Positions 8,983 to 17,490 of a stretch of DNA of 64,000 nt are shown here, one piece after another. A program made the translations under genes and the position numbers. Below the pieces are notes generated by a model that saw nothing but the letters and a program-made list of their open reading frames with translations, was not told the origin of the DNA and did no database searches. Each line of letters begins with the position of its first letter. Position 1 is the stretch's first letter. Source of the stretch: JAEVLT01 sp964484065 (GTDB lineage Bacteria; Bacillota; Bacilli; Bacillales; Cytobacillaceae); contig CAZAEW010000002.1 in assembly GCA_964484065.1 (NCBI GenBank), forward strand, positions 124,001 through 188,000, written 5' to 3'.

Positions 8983-10439
8983 ACAAACAAGATCAGCCGC
9001 TCATTTTTGAACTTAGTAAACCCGGCCGTATCGGCTGCAGCCTCCCGGAAATGGATGTTCCGGAAGCAGAATTAAGCATCCTTCTTCCACCTGGCTATTT
9101 AAGGGAAGAAGAGGCTGAACTTCCTGAAGTCTCCGAACTCGATATCATGCGGCATTATACGGCGCTCTCAAGAAGAAATCATGGGGTTGATTCCGGCTTT
9201 TATCCGCTTGGCTCGTGCACGATGAAATACAATCCTAAAATCAATGAGAATGTCGCCCGTTTTAACGGGTTTGCCCATTTGCATCCGCTCCAGGACGAAA
9301 ACTCTGTTCAAGGGGCTCTGGAGTTGATGTATGATTTGCAGCAGCATTTGATTGAGATAACAGGAATGGATGAGGTCACTTTGCAGCCTGCTGCAGGCGC
9401 ACATGGCGAATGGACTGGGTTGATGCTGATCCGCGCCTTTCATGAGGCTAATGGGGACTATCACCGGACGAAGGTCATTGTCCCTGATTCGGCACATGGG
9501 ACAAACCCTGCTTCTGCTTCAGTCGCAGGACTTGAAATTGTTACGGTGAAGTCAAATGAGCACGGTTTGGTCGATCTTGAAGATTTAAAACGGGTTGCCG
9601 GGGACGATACTGCCGCTTTAATGCTGACGAATCCAAATACGGTCGGCCTTTTTGAAGAAAATATCCTTGAGGTCGCGGAAATTGTCCATGCTGCCGGCGG
9701 AAAACTTTATTATGACGGGGCGAATCTGAATGCTGTTCTTTCTAAAGCCCGTCCGGGCGACATGGGCTTTGATGTTGTCCACTTAAATTTACACAAAACC
9801 TTTACGGGACCGCATGGCGGCGGAGGACCGGGATCAGGGCCGGTCGGGGTAAAGGCGGAACTGATTCCCTTCCTTCCAAAACCGGTTATAACCAAGCAGG
9901 GGGATGAATATGTGCTTGATTATAACCGTCCGCAGTCGATCGGACGAGTAAAACCGTTCTACGGAAACTTCGGTATTAATGTCCGTGCGTATACGTATAT
10001 TCGTTCGATGGGTCCTTCGGGTTTAAAAGCAGTGACGGAATATGCGGTATTAAATGCAAATTATATGATGAGAAGATTGGCAGGATATTATGATTTGCCT
10101 TATGACCGCCACTGCAAGCATGAATTTGTGTTAAGCGGCCGCCGCCAAAAAAAATTGGGAGTCCGAACGCTCGATATAGCAAAACGTTTGCTTGATTTTG
10201 GCTATCATCCGCCGACCATCTACTTCCCTTTAAATGTGGAGGAGTGCATTATGATTGAACCGACGGAAACCGAATCAAAAGAAACATTGGATTCGTTTAT
10301 TGATATCATGATTCAAATTGCCAAAGAAGCCGAGGAAAATCCGGAAATTGTTCAGGAAGCGCCGCATACGACCGTTGTCGGCCGCTTAGACGAAGCAACC
10401 GCTGCACGCAAACCTATTTTACGGTACCAAAAGAATTAA
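8979..10439 (+). CDS. gcvPB: Glycine dehydrogenase (decarboxylating) subunit 2, P protein C-terminal half
   Basis: 486 residues, the PLP-binding half of the split P protein. The Schiff-base lysine lies in HLNLHKTFTGPHGGGGPGSG (around residue 270). Other family blocks are YPLGSCTMKYNP, HGTNPASASVAG and the C-terminal EPTETESKE. ATG overlaps the gcvPA stop, so the two subunits are translationally coupled. Last gene of the gcv operon, closed by a strong hairpin. Confidence 0.96.
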   Translation: MNKQDQPLIFELSKPGRIGCSLPEMDVPEAELSILLPPGYLREEEAELPEVSELDIMRHYTALSRRNHGVDSGFYPLGSCTMKYNPKINENVARFNGFAHLHPLQDENSVQGALELMYDLQQHLIEITGMDEVTLQPAAGAHGEWTGLMLIRAFHEANGDYHRTKVIVPDSAHGTNPASASVAGLEIVTVKSNEHGLVDLEDLKRVAGDDTAALMLTNPNTVGLFEENILEVAEIVHAAGGKLYYDGANLNAVLSKARPGDMGFDVVHLNLHKTFTGPHGGGGPGSGPVGVKAELIPFLPKPVITKQGDEYVLDYNRPQSIGRVKPFYGNFGINVRAYTYIRSMGPSGLKAVTEYAVLNANYMMRRLAGYYDLPYDRHCKHEFVLSGRRQKKLGVRTLDIAKRLLDFGYHPPTIYFPLNVEECIMIEPTETESKETLDSFIDIMIQIAKEAEENPEIVQEAPHTTVVGRLDEATAARKPILRYQKN

Positions 10440-10451
10440 AGAAGAAAGACG

Positions 10452-10485
10452 AAAAAGGAGCTGACGCTTATGTCAGCTCCTTTTT
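10452..10485. terminator. Bidirectional terminator between gcvPB and yqhL
   Basis: A 9-bp perfect stem GGAGCTGAC / GTCAGCTCC with a 6-base loop is flanked by five A and five T, so it can serve both convergent genes. Confidence 0.9.
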
Positions 10486-10506
10486 GGAGGTTTGATTTGT
10501 CTCACA

Positions 10507-10890
10507 TTAATTTTTCGCTTTTATTTTGCCTGTCCAGCCTTTAAATCCGCCTTTTAAATGGGTCAGATTGCGGTAACCTTTCCGGTAAAGGACTTGTGCG
10601 GCACGGCCGCTGCGCATCCCGCTTTGGCAATATAAATAAACAGGTAAATCAGAACGGATTTCTTTCGTTCGCATTTTTAACTGTGTAAGCGGAATATTTC
10701 GAGCCCCAAGAATATGGCCGGCATCAAATTCATTTGGTTCACGGACATCGATAAGCTGTGCTTTTCGGTAGCCTGCACGGAATTCTTCTTCTGTAACCGT
10801 TTTTACCACTTTACGCTGATAAAGCCAGGTATAAACGTAATAAATACCGACTGCTAAGATAATGATTAGTAAGGAATAAAGTGAACTCAA
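10507..10890 (-). CDS. yqhL: Membrane-anchored rhodanese-like sulfurtransferase
   Basis: 127 residues. An N-terminal transmembrane helix (residues 4-22) is followed by a rhodanese domain: VREPNEFDAGHI, and the active-site loop YCQSGMRSG with the catalytic cysteine, ending GGFKGW. It probably faces the cytoplasm and handles persulfide sulfur; the physiological acceptor is unknown. TTG start at 10890 with GAAAGGAGC about 10 bases upstream. It is divergent from lipM and convergent to gcvPB. Confidence 0.9.
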   Translation of the reverse strand: MSSLYSLLIIILAVGIYYVYTWLYQRKVVKTVTEEEFRAGYRKAQLIDVREPNEFDAGHILGARNIPLTQLKMRTKEIRSDLPVYLYCQSGMRSGRAAQVLYRKGYRNLTHLKGGFKGWTGKIKAKN

Positions 10891-11089
10891 TTTTTAATGC
10901 TCCTTTCAAAGCTATGCTGCACCAAAATTTATTATATATACCCAGGTGTGAATGGTAAAGGTTAAGTATAAAAAATCTTTTTCTTTTCATCTAAATTATA
11001 CCAAAAACAACTTACTTTGTTTTTTATTTTGATTTTGATAGACTAAATATCGCACCTGTTTTTTAATACATAAAGTTGAGGGTATGTGT

Positions 11090-11926
11090 ATGAAAAAAGA
11101 AGTATGGCGCTTTATTGATTCCGGAAACTGCTCTCCAGACTTTAACATGGCATTGGATGAAGCCTTGCTTGATTGGCATAGCAGCGGGAAGTTCCCTCCA
11201 GTTGTCCGCTTCTATGGATGGAATCCACCTACATTATCAATTGGATATTTTCAAAAGGCCGAAAAGGAAATCGATTTGGAAGCAGTAAAGCAGCATGGCC
11301 TTGGATTTGTGCGCAGGCCAACGGGAGGCAGGGGTGTTCTTCATGAGCATGAACTAACTTACAGCGTCATTGTCTCCGAAGATCATCCTAATATGCCGAA
11401 GACAGTCACGGAAGCCTATCGTGTGATCTCGGAAGGAATTTTAAAAGGGTTTTGCCATCTGGGGCTTGATGCTTATTTTGCTGTTCCTAAAACTGCTGAA
11501 GAAAGAGAGGCATTAAAAACTCCCCGTTCTGCAGTTTGTTTCGATGCTCCCAGCTGGTATGAACTTGTTGTCGAAGGACGCAAAGTAGCCGGAAGCGCGC
11601 AGACGAGGCAAAAAGGCGTGATCCTGCAGCATGGTTCGATTCTGCTGGATTTAGATGAAGATAAGCTCTTTAGTTTGTTTAAATATCCAAATGCACGTGT
11701 AAAAGAGCGGATGCAGAAGGCATTTAAAAGCAAAGCTGTTGCGATTAACGATATTAGTCCGAGAAGAGTATCGCTTGAAGAAGCAAAACAGGCTTTTTAC
11801 AAGGGTTATGCGGAAGGATTGAATATTGAACTTGAGCCATATCAGTTAACTGAAGAAGAACAAAAGTATGTTCAGAAAATTGCCGAAAATAGATATCAGA
11901 GTGATGAGTGGAATTTTAAACGATAG
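11090..11926 (+). CDS. lipM: Octanoyl-[acyl-carrier-protein]:protein octanoyltransferase LipM
   Basis: 278 residues, exactly the B. subtilis LipM length. It moves octanoate from acyl carrier protein to the H protein GcvH at the start of lipoate synthesis. Family blocks: RRPTGGRGVLHEHELTYS, the nucleophile region SAVCFDAPSWYEL (Cys near 150), and KVAGSAQTRQKGVILQHGS with the invariant lysine. I moved the start from ATG 11084 to ATG 11090, since GAGGG is only 1 base before the former and 7 before the latter. Neighbouring gcv genes and the distal bkd operon both need lipoylated partners. Confidence 0.95.
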   Translation: MKKEVWRFIDSGNCSPDFNMALDEALLDWHSSGKFPPVVRFYGWNPPTLSIGYFQKAEKEIDLEAVKQHGLGFVRRPTGGRGVLHEHELTYSVIVSEDHPNMPKTVTEAYRVISEGILKGFCHLGLDAYFAVPKTAEEREALKTPRSAVCFDAPSWYELVVEGRKVAGSAQTRQKGVILQHGSILLDLDEDKLFSLFKYPNARVKERMQKAFKSKAVAINDISPRRVSLEEAKQAFYKGYAEGLNIELEPYQLTEEEQKYVQKIAENRYQSDEWNFKR

Positions 11927-11934
11927 CAGAATCT

Positions 11935-11957
11935 GCGGCAAAGGCCGCTTTTTCTTT
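11935..11957 (+). terminator. Probable terminator after lipM
   Basis: GCGGC / GCCGC stem of 5 bp with a 4-base loop, followed by TTTTTCTTTT. Confidence 0.65.
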
Positions 11958-12144
11958 TGTCAAGCAATGTCACTTTTTGAATGTTTTTTGTCGAAAGCAA
12001 ATGGAAGTGGCAGCAAGTCCGCAGTAGTGCGATTCTTGTCAGCAGAGAAAAAGTGCAAGCAGTAAATTTTGCTGAATTTGATGATTTAACCGCAAAAAAC
12101 GGCCGGAATCTTATTTTTTCTTTAGAATCTTTTTTTTTTTACGT

Positions 12145-12219
12145 TTGACAAAATGTTTATTATTTGCTTCAAATACAATATATTGTGGCATCGAAAATAT
12201 TTTCGATACTATATATTGA
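12145..12219 (+). promoter_or_regulatory. nrdJ control region: NrdR-box-like pair with a nested palindrome
   Basis: A -35 TTGACA (12145-12150) has a possible -10 TCAAAT 18 bases later. Two sites resembling NrdR boxes follow: ACAATATATTGT (12175-12186) and ACTATATATTGA (12208-12219), 33 bp apart, about three helical turns as NrdR pairs usually are. Exactly between them lies an 18-bp perfect palindrome, ATCGAAAATATTTTCGAT (12190-12207). NrdR is the ATP/dATP-sensing repressor of ribonucleotide reductase genes. The intergenic stretch 11927-12325 (399 bases) shows nothing else that looks coding. Confidence 0.75.
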
Positions 12220-12260
12220 TTTTTTAGGACGTGAGTGGTAACGTTAAGAATATCAAAGAC

Positions 12261-12290
12261 AACTAGATCCGGCATGTCCTGAATCTAGTT
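12261..12290 (+). promoter_or_regulatory. Stem-loop in the nrdJ leader
   Basis: AACTAGAT (12261-12268) pairs perfectly with ATCTAGTT (12283-12290) around a 14-base loop, 35 bases before the nrdJ start. There is no long T run directly after it, so it is not a typical terminator. Role unknown. Confidence 0.4.
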
Positions 12291-12325
12291 TTAAGATATA
12301 GATTTTTTTTGAAGGAGTTGTTCCC

Positions 12326-14881
12326 ATGTCAGTTGTGTTTAGACCAAAACTGAATATTGATTTTGACAGATTAAACGAAGACATTCATTTGTTTCCTCAA
12401 GTGCACCCGATTACACCGGATATGAAGATTACTCATAAGGGTGTGTCAAGGCTGGTCATGTTGGACCGCTATACCTTTAAGGACACTGAGAAGATTACAT
12501 TAACAGCTGGTGACTTCGTTGTTTTAACGATAAAAGAAGATCCAAAATTCCCTGCACGCGGCCTTGGTTTTATTACGGAGATTGACTGGGAAAAGAAAAG
12601 AGCAACGGTTGTGGTGGAAGAAGAGTTCAGGGGAGTGCTTGAGCCGGAAGAAGCAAGCACCGGATTGATTACCCGCTCTTTGGATGTGATTGAAAAGCCG
12701 CTGGAAGTTTTCTATGAACAAATTGCTAAGCGGAATGCAACAGGGCTTGCGGCTGTGGAAGAAACAGAGGAAAAGCGCAAGGAATGGTTCGAAAAGTTCT
12801 ATCAAGAGCTTGTCAGTACGAATTTTATTCCTGCGGGACGTGTTCTTTACGGGGCTGGTTCGGAAACAGATGTTACGTACTTTAACTGTTATGTGATGCC
12901 GTTTGTAGCGGATTCCCGGGAAGGGATTTCTGACCATCGCAAGCAGGTGATGGAGATTATGAGCCGCGGCGGCGGGGTTGGAACAAACGGTTCTACATTG
13001 CGCCCTCGTAACACCCTGGCAAGAGGCGTTAACGGAAAATCATCCGGTTCGGTTTCATGGCTGGATGATATTGCGAAACTGACGCATTTAGTTGAGCAAG
13101 GCGGTTCGCGCAGGGGTGCACAGATGATCATGCTGGCGGATTGGCATCCTGATATTATTGAATTTATTATTTCTAAAATGCAAAATCCAAGAATATTACG
13201 GTTTTTAATTGAAAATACAAAAGATGAAACGATCAAGAAACTTGCAAAAGATAAACTGAAATTCACACCGTTAACAGAACAGGAAAGAGCGATGTATGAA
13301 GGGATTGTCCGCTTCAAAAAGATTCCTGGTTTTGGCGGGTTTACAGAAGGCATTATTGCAGAAGCTGAAGAAAAGCTTGAAACGGGCGGTCATTTCTCCG
13401 TTCACAATCCTGAATTCCTGACTGGAGCAAACATTTCTGTCTGTCTTACAAAAGAATTCATGGAAGCTGTTGAAAAGGACAGTGAATATGAACTTCGTTT
13501 CCCTTATGTTGAACACTATGACGAAGAGGAAATGAAGGTCTACAATGAGGAATGGCATCAATACGGTGATGTCCGCGAGTGGGAAAAACTTGGACACAAA
13601 ATTCGCGTTTACAAAAAGATTCGTGCGAAAGAGCTTTGGAACTTAATTAATATTTGTGCAACCTACTCAGCTGAACCTGGTATTTTCTTTATCGATAATG
13701 CTAACGATATGACAAACGCAAAAGCGTACGGACAAAGTGTCGTGGCAACAAACCCTTGTGGAGAGCAACCACTTGCACCATTTTCTGTCTGTAACCTTGC
13801 TGCTGTGAACCTTGCGGAAATGGCGGACAAGGAAACAAAAACAGTGAACTATGAAAAATTAGAGCAGACAGTAGCCATAGGTGTTCGCATGCAAGACAAT
13901 GTCATCAATGCAACACCATACTTCCTTGAACAAAACAAAAAGCAAGCATTGGGCGAGCGCCGTGTCGGCTTAGGAGTTATGGGTCTTCATGACTTGCTCA
14001 TCTACTGCGAAACAGAGTACGGTTCAGACGAAGGAAACAAACTGGTAGATAAAGTGTTTGAAACAATTGCTACAACAGCCTATCGAACATCTGTTGAATT
14101 GGCAAAAGAAAAGGGAAGCTTCCCATTCTTAACCGGAGAAACGCATGAAGAAACGAACCGGCTAAGAAATGCGTTTGTCAATACAGGATATATGAAAAAA
14201 ATGCCTGAAGACATTCGCAGTTCCATTGTGGAACATGGAATTCGGAACTCCCATTTACTAACAGTTGCTCCGACAGGATCAACGGGTACAATGGTAGGGG
14301 TCTCTACAGGGTTGGAACCATATTTTTCCTTTTCTTATTTCCGCAGCGGACGCCTCGGCAAATTTATCGAGGTGAATGCGGATATCGTTCAAGAATATCT
14401 TGAAATGAACCCGGAAGCTGACAAAGACAATCTGCCTAGCTGGTTTGTCACAGCCATGGAACTTGCACCTGAAGCCCATGCGGATGTACAATGCGTCATT
14501 CAGCGCTGGATCGACAGCTCCATCAGTAAAACGGTTAACGCGCCAAAAGGCTACAGCGTTGAGCAGGTAGAAAAAGTGTACGAGCGTCTCTACCGTGGCG
14601 GGGCAAAAGGCGGAACCGTTTATGTTGACGGCTCACGCGATTCACAGGTCCTTACCCTTAAAGCGGAAGAAAACAATCAGGAAGAAGTTAAAGCTGTTAA
14701 GGAAAAACCAAAGCAGCATGTTGTTTTGGTTGATACCATCAGCGACCTTCGCTCCACTGACGTGACCATCGGATCAGAAGTTGGCAATACATGCCCTGTC
14801 TGCCGCAAAGGAAAAGTAAAAGAAATTGGCGGATGCAACACTTGTACAAACTGCGGCACCCAGCTAAAATGCGGGTTATAA
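12326..14881 (+). CDS. nrdJ: Class II (adenosylcobalamin-dependent) ribonucleotide reductase
   Basis: 851 residues. It reduces ribonucleotides to deoxyribonucleotides using a B12-generated thiyl radical and does not need oxygen. Visible: FIPAGRVLYGAG, FNCYVMPF with one redox cysteine, RGGGVGTNGSTLRP, the active-site NPCGEQPL (Asn-x-Cys-x-Glu), APTGSTG, and a C-terminal tail with CPVCRKGK and CNTCTNCGTQLKC, a zinc-ribbon or swinging redox tail. Preceded by GAAGGAG and a leader with NrdR-like operators. It stands alone. B. subtilis has no class II enzyme and carries mntR in this place, so this is an accessory or lineage-specific gene. Confidence 0.96.
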   Translation: MSVVFRPKLNIDFDRLNEDIHLFPQVHPITPDMKITHKGVSRLVMLDRYTFKDTEKITLTAGDFVVLTIKEDPKFPARGLGFITEIDWEKKRATVVVEEEFRGVLEPEEASTGLITRSLDVIEKPLEVFYEQIAKRNATGLAAVEETEEKRKEWFEKFYQELVSTNFIPAGRVLYGAGSETDVTYFNCYVMPFVADSREGISDHRKQVMEIMSRGGGVGTNGSTLRPRNTLARGVNGKSSGSVSWLDDIAKLTHLVEQGGSRRGAQMIMLADWHPDIIEFIISKMQNPRILRFLIENTKDETIKKLAKDKLKFTPLTEQERAMYEGIVRFKKIPGFGGFTEGIIAEAEEKLETGGHFSVHNPEFLTGANISVCLTKEFMEAVEKDSEYELRFPYVEHYDEEEMKVYNEEWHQYGDVREWEKLGHKIRVYKKIRAKELWNLINICATYSAEPGIFFIDNANDMTNAKAYGQSVVATNPCGEQPLAPFSVCNLAAVNLAEMADKETKTVNYEKLEQTVAIGVRMQDNVINATPYFLEQNKKQALGERRVGLGVMGLHDLLIYCETEYGSDEGNKLVDKVFETIATTAYRTSVELAKEKGSFPFLTGETHEETNRLRNAFVNTGYMKKMPEDIRSSIVEHGIRNSHLLTVAPTGSTGTMVGVSTGLEPYFSFSYFRSGRLGKFIEVNADIVQEYLEMNPEADKDNLPSWFVTAMELAPEAHADVQCVIQRWIDSSISKTVNAPKGYSVEQVEKVYERLYRGGAKGGTVYVDGSRDSQVLTLKAEENNQEEVKAVKEKPKQHVVLVDTISDLRSTDVTIGSEVGNTCPVCRKGKVKEIGGCNTCTNCGTQLKCGL

Positions 14882-14893
14882 TATAAAATGATG

Positions 14894-14932
14894 GAAAGAG
14901 GATGGAAAAAACTGTTCCACCCTCTTTCTTTT
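14894..14932 (+). terminator. Terminator after nrdJ
   Basis: AAAGAGG-ATGGAA pairs with TTCCA-CCCTCTTT (one bulge) around a loop of about 8 bases, followed by a T-rich run. Confidence 0.8.
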
Positions 14933-14983
14933 TGCCTTTTTTCTTTTCGTTCATACTAAGAAAAAACGAAAAGAGGAAACCAA

Positions 14984-16009
14984 TTGGAACCGTTTATGCC
15001 GCAATTAGTTTATATCGAACCTCAAGCCTTAGACTACCCCCTTGGCCGCGAGCTGAAAGAAAAATTTGAAAAACTCGGAATTGAAATCCGTGAAACCACT
15101 TCCCACAACCAAGTAAGGGGAATTCCTGGAGAAAATGAATTACAGCAATATCGCAATGCAAAATCAACACTCGTTATCGGTCTGCGCCGGACGTTAAAAT
15201 TTGATACTTCCAAACCTTCTGCGGAGTATGCCATACCGCTCGCAACCGGCTGTATGGGCCATTGCCACTATTGCTATTTGCAAACAACACTTGGCAGTAA
15301 ACCGTATATTCGTACATACGTAAACCTTGACGAAATCTTTGCTCAGGCCCAAAAATATATCGATGAACGAAAACCGGAAATTACCCGCTTTGAAGCAGCC
15401 TGTACATCCGATATCGTGGGTATCGACCATTTAACGCATTCATTAAAAAAAGCGATTGAATTCTTTGGCCAAACGGAATATGGGAAGCTCCGCTTTGTTA
15501 CTAAATTTCATCATGTTGATCATCTCCTCGATGCCAAACATAACGGAAAAACCCGGTTTCGTTTCAGTGTTAACTCGCGCTATGTCATCAAAAACTTTGA
15601 GCCGGGCACATCCTCTTTCGATGAGCGTCTTGGAGCGGCCCAAAAGGTGGCCGGAGCCGGATATCCGCTTGGATTTATCGTAGCGCCTATCTATATGCAT
15701 GATGATTGGGAAGAGGGATATTTGGAGTTGTTTGAGCGCCTGCATCACCATTTAAAAGAGCAAACTATTCCGAATTTAACCTTCGAACTCATCCAGCACC
15801 GTTTTACGAAGCCGGCAAAGAAAGTCATCGAAAAGCGCTATCCAAAGACAAAATTGGAAATGGATGAAGAAAAACGAAAATACAAGTGGGGCCGATACGG
15901 GATTGGTAAATATGTATATCCTGATGAAGCTGCCAATGATTTGGAAACGACCATTCGCAGGTATATTGAGAAATACTTTCCAAATGCACAAATTGAGTAT
16001 TTTACCTAA
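14984..16009 (+). CDS. splB: Spore photoproduct lyase
   Basis: 341 residues, a radical SAM enzyme that directly reverses the 5-thyminyl-5,6-dihydrothymine lesion in UV-irradiated spores. The iron-sulfur cysteines are in GCMGHCHYCYLQ (around residue 90), and the hydrogen-donor cysteine is in EAACTSDIVG (around 140). The C-terminus ends IEYFT like the B. subtilis protein. TTG 14984 gives MEPFMPQLVYIEP, and ATG 14996 is an alternative; AGAGGAAACC favours TTG. The partner splA is not seen upstream, so splB may use another promoter here. Confidence 0.95.
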   Translation: MEPFMPQLVYIEPQALDYPLGRELKEKFEKLGIEIRETTSHNQVRGIPGENELQQYRNAKSTLVIGLRRTLKFDTSKPSAEYAIPLATGCMGHCHYCYLQTTLGSKPYIRTYVNLDEIFAQAQKYIDERKPEITRFEAACTSDIVGIDHLTHSLKKAIEFFGQTEYGKLRFVTKFHHVDHLLDAKHNGKTRFRFSVNSRYVIKNFEPGTSSFDERLGAAQKVAGAGYPLGFIVAPIYMHDDWEEGYLELFERLHHHLKEQTIPNLTFELIQHRFTKPAKKVIEKRYPKTKLEMDEEKRKYKWGRYGIGKYVYPDEAANDLETTIRRYIEKYFPNAQIEYFT

Positions 16010-16087
16010 TTGGATATTCCATAAAAAAACTTCAATATGCGTAAAAATTAGCCTGTCTTTGGTACTAATTTTAAAAAGTGCTGCTTA

Positions 16088-16115
16088 AAGATGTATCAAT
16101 AAATAAATACATCTT
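16088..16115 (+). repeat. Inverted repeat next to the yqhO ribosome site
   Basis: AAGATGTAT and ATACATCTT form a perfect 9-bp stem with a 10-base loop ending one base before GGGAG of yqhO. It could modulate translation or reflect chance in AT-rich DNA. Confidence 0.4.
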
Positions 16116-16128
16116 GGGAGTGGCAGAT

Positions 16129-17007
16129 ATGGACATAGACGGTGTTTTTTCCGGGGGAGGAATAAAAGGCTTTGCCCTTCTTGGAGCTTGTGAAGAAGTG
16201 GAGAGCAGAGGATTCCGGTTTGTCAGACTCGCCGGTACGAGCGCGGGGTCCATTATTGCGGCTTTAATTAGCGCGGGATACAAAAGTAAAGAAATTTACA
16301 ACCTGCTTGAAGAACTTGACTTGTCAAAACTGTTAGATACAAGAAAATCCTATATACCATTTGCAAAATGGCTTTTTGTTTACTGGAAGCTTGGACTATA
16401 TAAAGGAAATGAACTGGAGAAGTGGATAAAGGAAAAGCTTGAGGTTAAGGGGGTAAGGACCTTTTCTGATTTACCCCCCAACGCACTTAGGGTTATTGCA
16501 TCGGATATTAGTAATGGGCAGTTGCTGGTTCTTCCGGATGATTTAAAAAGATACGGAATTTCTCTAGGCAATTTTTCAATTGCAAAAGCAATTCGAATGA
16601 GCTGCAGCATACCTTATTTTTTTGAACCGGTAAAATTACGCACAGATCATGGGACAAATATTATTGTTGATGGGGGAGTATTGAGCAATTTTCCAATATG
16701 GTTGTTCGACAGAGAAGAAAACTGTAAAATAAGACCTGTATTGGGGATTAAGCTTACCCATGATGAGTACGAACATGAAAAGCATTACATCAGCAATGCT
16801 GTGCAGTTATTTGCTGCCTTGTTTGAAACGATGAAGGATGCACATGATGCAAGATACATTTCAAAAAGACATGCGAAAAATATCATATTTATACCGACAG
16901 AAGGGGTATTATCAATCGAATTTAAATTGACAAGTGAAAAAAAAGAGGCCCTCTTTCAAATGGGAAAAAAACAGGCTCGGGAGTTCTTAAGGACTTGGAG
17001 TTATTAA
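16129..17007 (+). CDS. yqhO: Patatin-like phospholipase / serine hydrolase
   Basis: 292 residues. Patatin fold with oxyanion-hole GGGIKG (residues 9-14), nucleophile elbow GTSAG (Ser38), and catalytic aspartate in IIVDGGVLSNFP, giving the Ser-Asp dyad. Probably a cytoplasmic lipid acyl hydrolase; the substrate is unknown. The frame is open to 16078, but ATG 16129 has GGGAG upstream and starts directly at the patatin motif, matching YqhO of B. subtilis in length. It is convergent with yqhP and shares a terminator hairpin. Confidence 0.9.
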   Translation: MDIDGVFSGGGIKGFALLGACEEVESRGFRFVRLAGTSAGSIIAALISAGYKSKEIYNLLEELDLSKLLDTRKSYIPFAKWLFVYWKLGLYKGNELEKWIKEKLEVKGVRTFSDLPPNALRVIASDISNGQLLVLPDDLKRYGISLGNFSIAKAIRMSCSIPYFFEPVKLRTDHGTNIIVDGGVLSNFPIWLFDREENCKIRPVLGIKLTHDEYEHEKHYISNAVQLFAALFETMKDAHDARYISKRHAKNIIFIPTEGVLSIEFKLTSEKKEALFQMGKKQAREFLRTWSY

Positions 17008-17028
17008 ATAGAAAGAATGGAAGGCAAA

Positions 17029-17060
17029 AAAAGAGCACCCCTAAAAGGATGCTCTATTTT
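17029..17060. terminator. Bidirectional terminator between yqhO and yqhP
   Basis: AGAGCACCC and GGATGCTCT form an imperfect stem with a short CTAAAA loop, flanked by A-rich sequence on the left and ATTTTTCTTTTT on the right. It overlaps the yqhP stop. Confidence 0.7.
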
Positions 17061-17433
17061 TCTTTTTCCCTTTTTTTCCGTCAATTACAGTTAAGTGAGC
17101 ATTTGTTTTCTTTTTCCTCTTCGCTGCTTTCTTAAGTGAAGTAAAAGTTCCCAAGGCAGTGCTTTTCGGATGAATGTCTGCCCCTTTTTTTTGTAATCTT
17201 TTCTTCGATTGTTTGGCTGCCTTTACAAATGCACGCTGCTCTTTTTTCTGAGGACTTGCTTTAGTATTAAACCGAACTAGAAAGTATATAATTATGCCGA
17301 CTGCTAAGAAGCCAGCGATTCCTAGGAGAATACCGGAGGGATTATTGATAACCATTCCGGAAATACCGATTAAAGCAAGGACAATCATTACACCAACGAC
17401 AAGACTTGCTGTCAGATTTTTCAAGAGAGCCAC
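17041..17433 (-). CDS. yqhP: YqhP, small membrane protein with basic tail
   Basis: 130 residues with two hydrophobic helices (about 11-29 and 34-53) and a very basic, lysine-rich C-terminal half (KKRLQKKGADIHPKST, AAKRKKKTNAH). Matches B. subtilis YqhP in length and position. Function unknown; the basic tail could contact nucleic acid or lipid head groups, which is speculation. A good GGAGGTGGC site precedes the ATG at 17433. Downstream of yqhQ on the same strand. Confidence 0.85.
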   Translation of the reverse strand: MALLKNLTASLVVGVMIVLALIGISGMVINNPSGILLGIAGFLAVGIIIYFLVRFNTKASPQKKEQRAFVKAAKQSKKRLQKKGADIHPKSTALGTFTSLKKAAKRKKKTNAHLTVIDGKKGKKKNRASF

Positions 17434-17490
17434 CTCCTTAAGAGCATCTTAAGCATTTTTTGATTCTTTTAAACATGAAAAAATAGAAGA

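Noticed and set aside
11868..12065. 65-residue frame after lipM
   Set aside because: Overlaps the end of lipM and its terminator hairpin; no family-like sequence.
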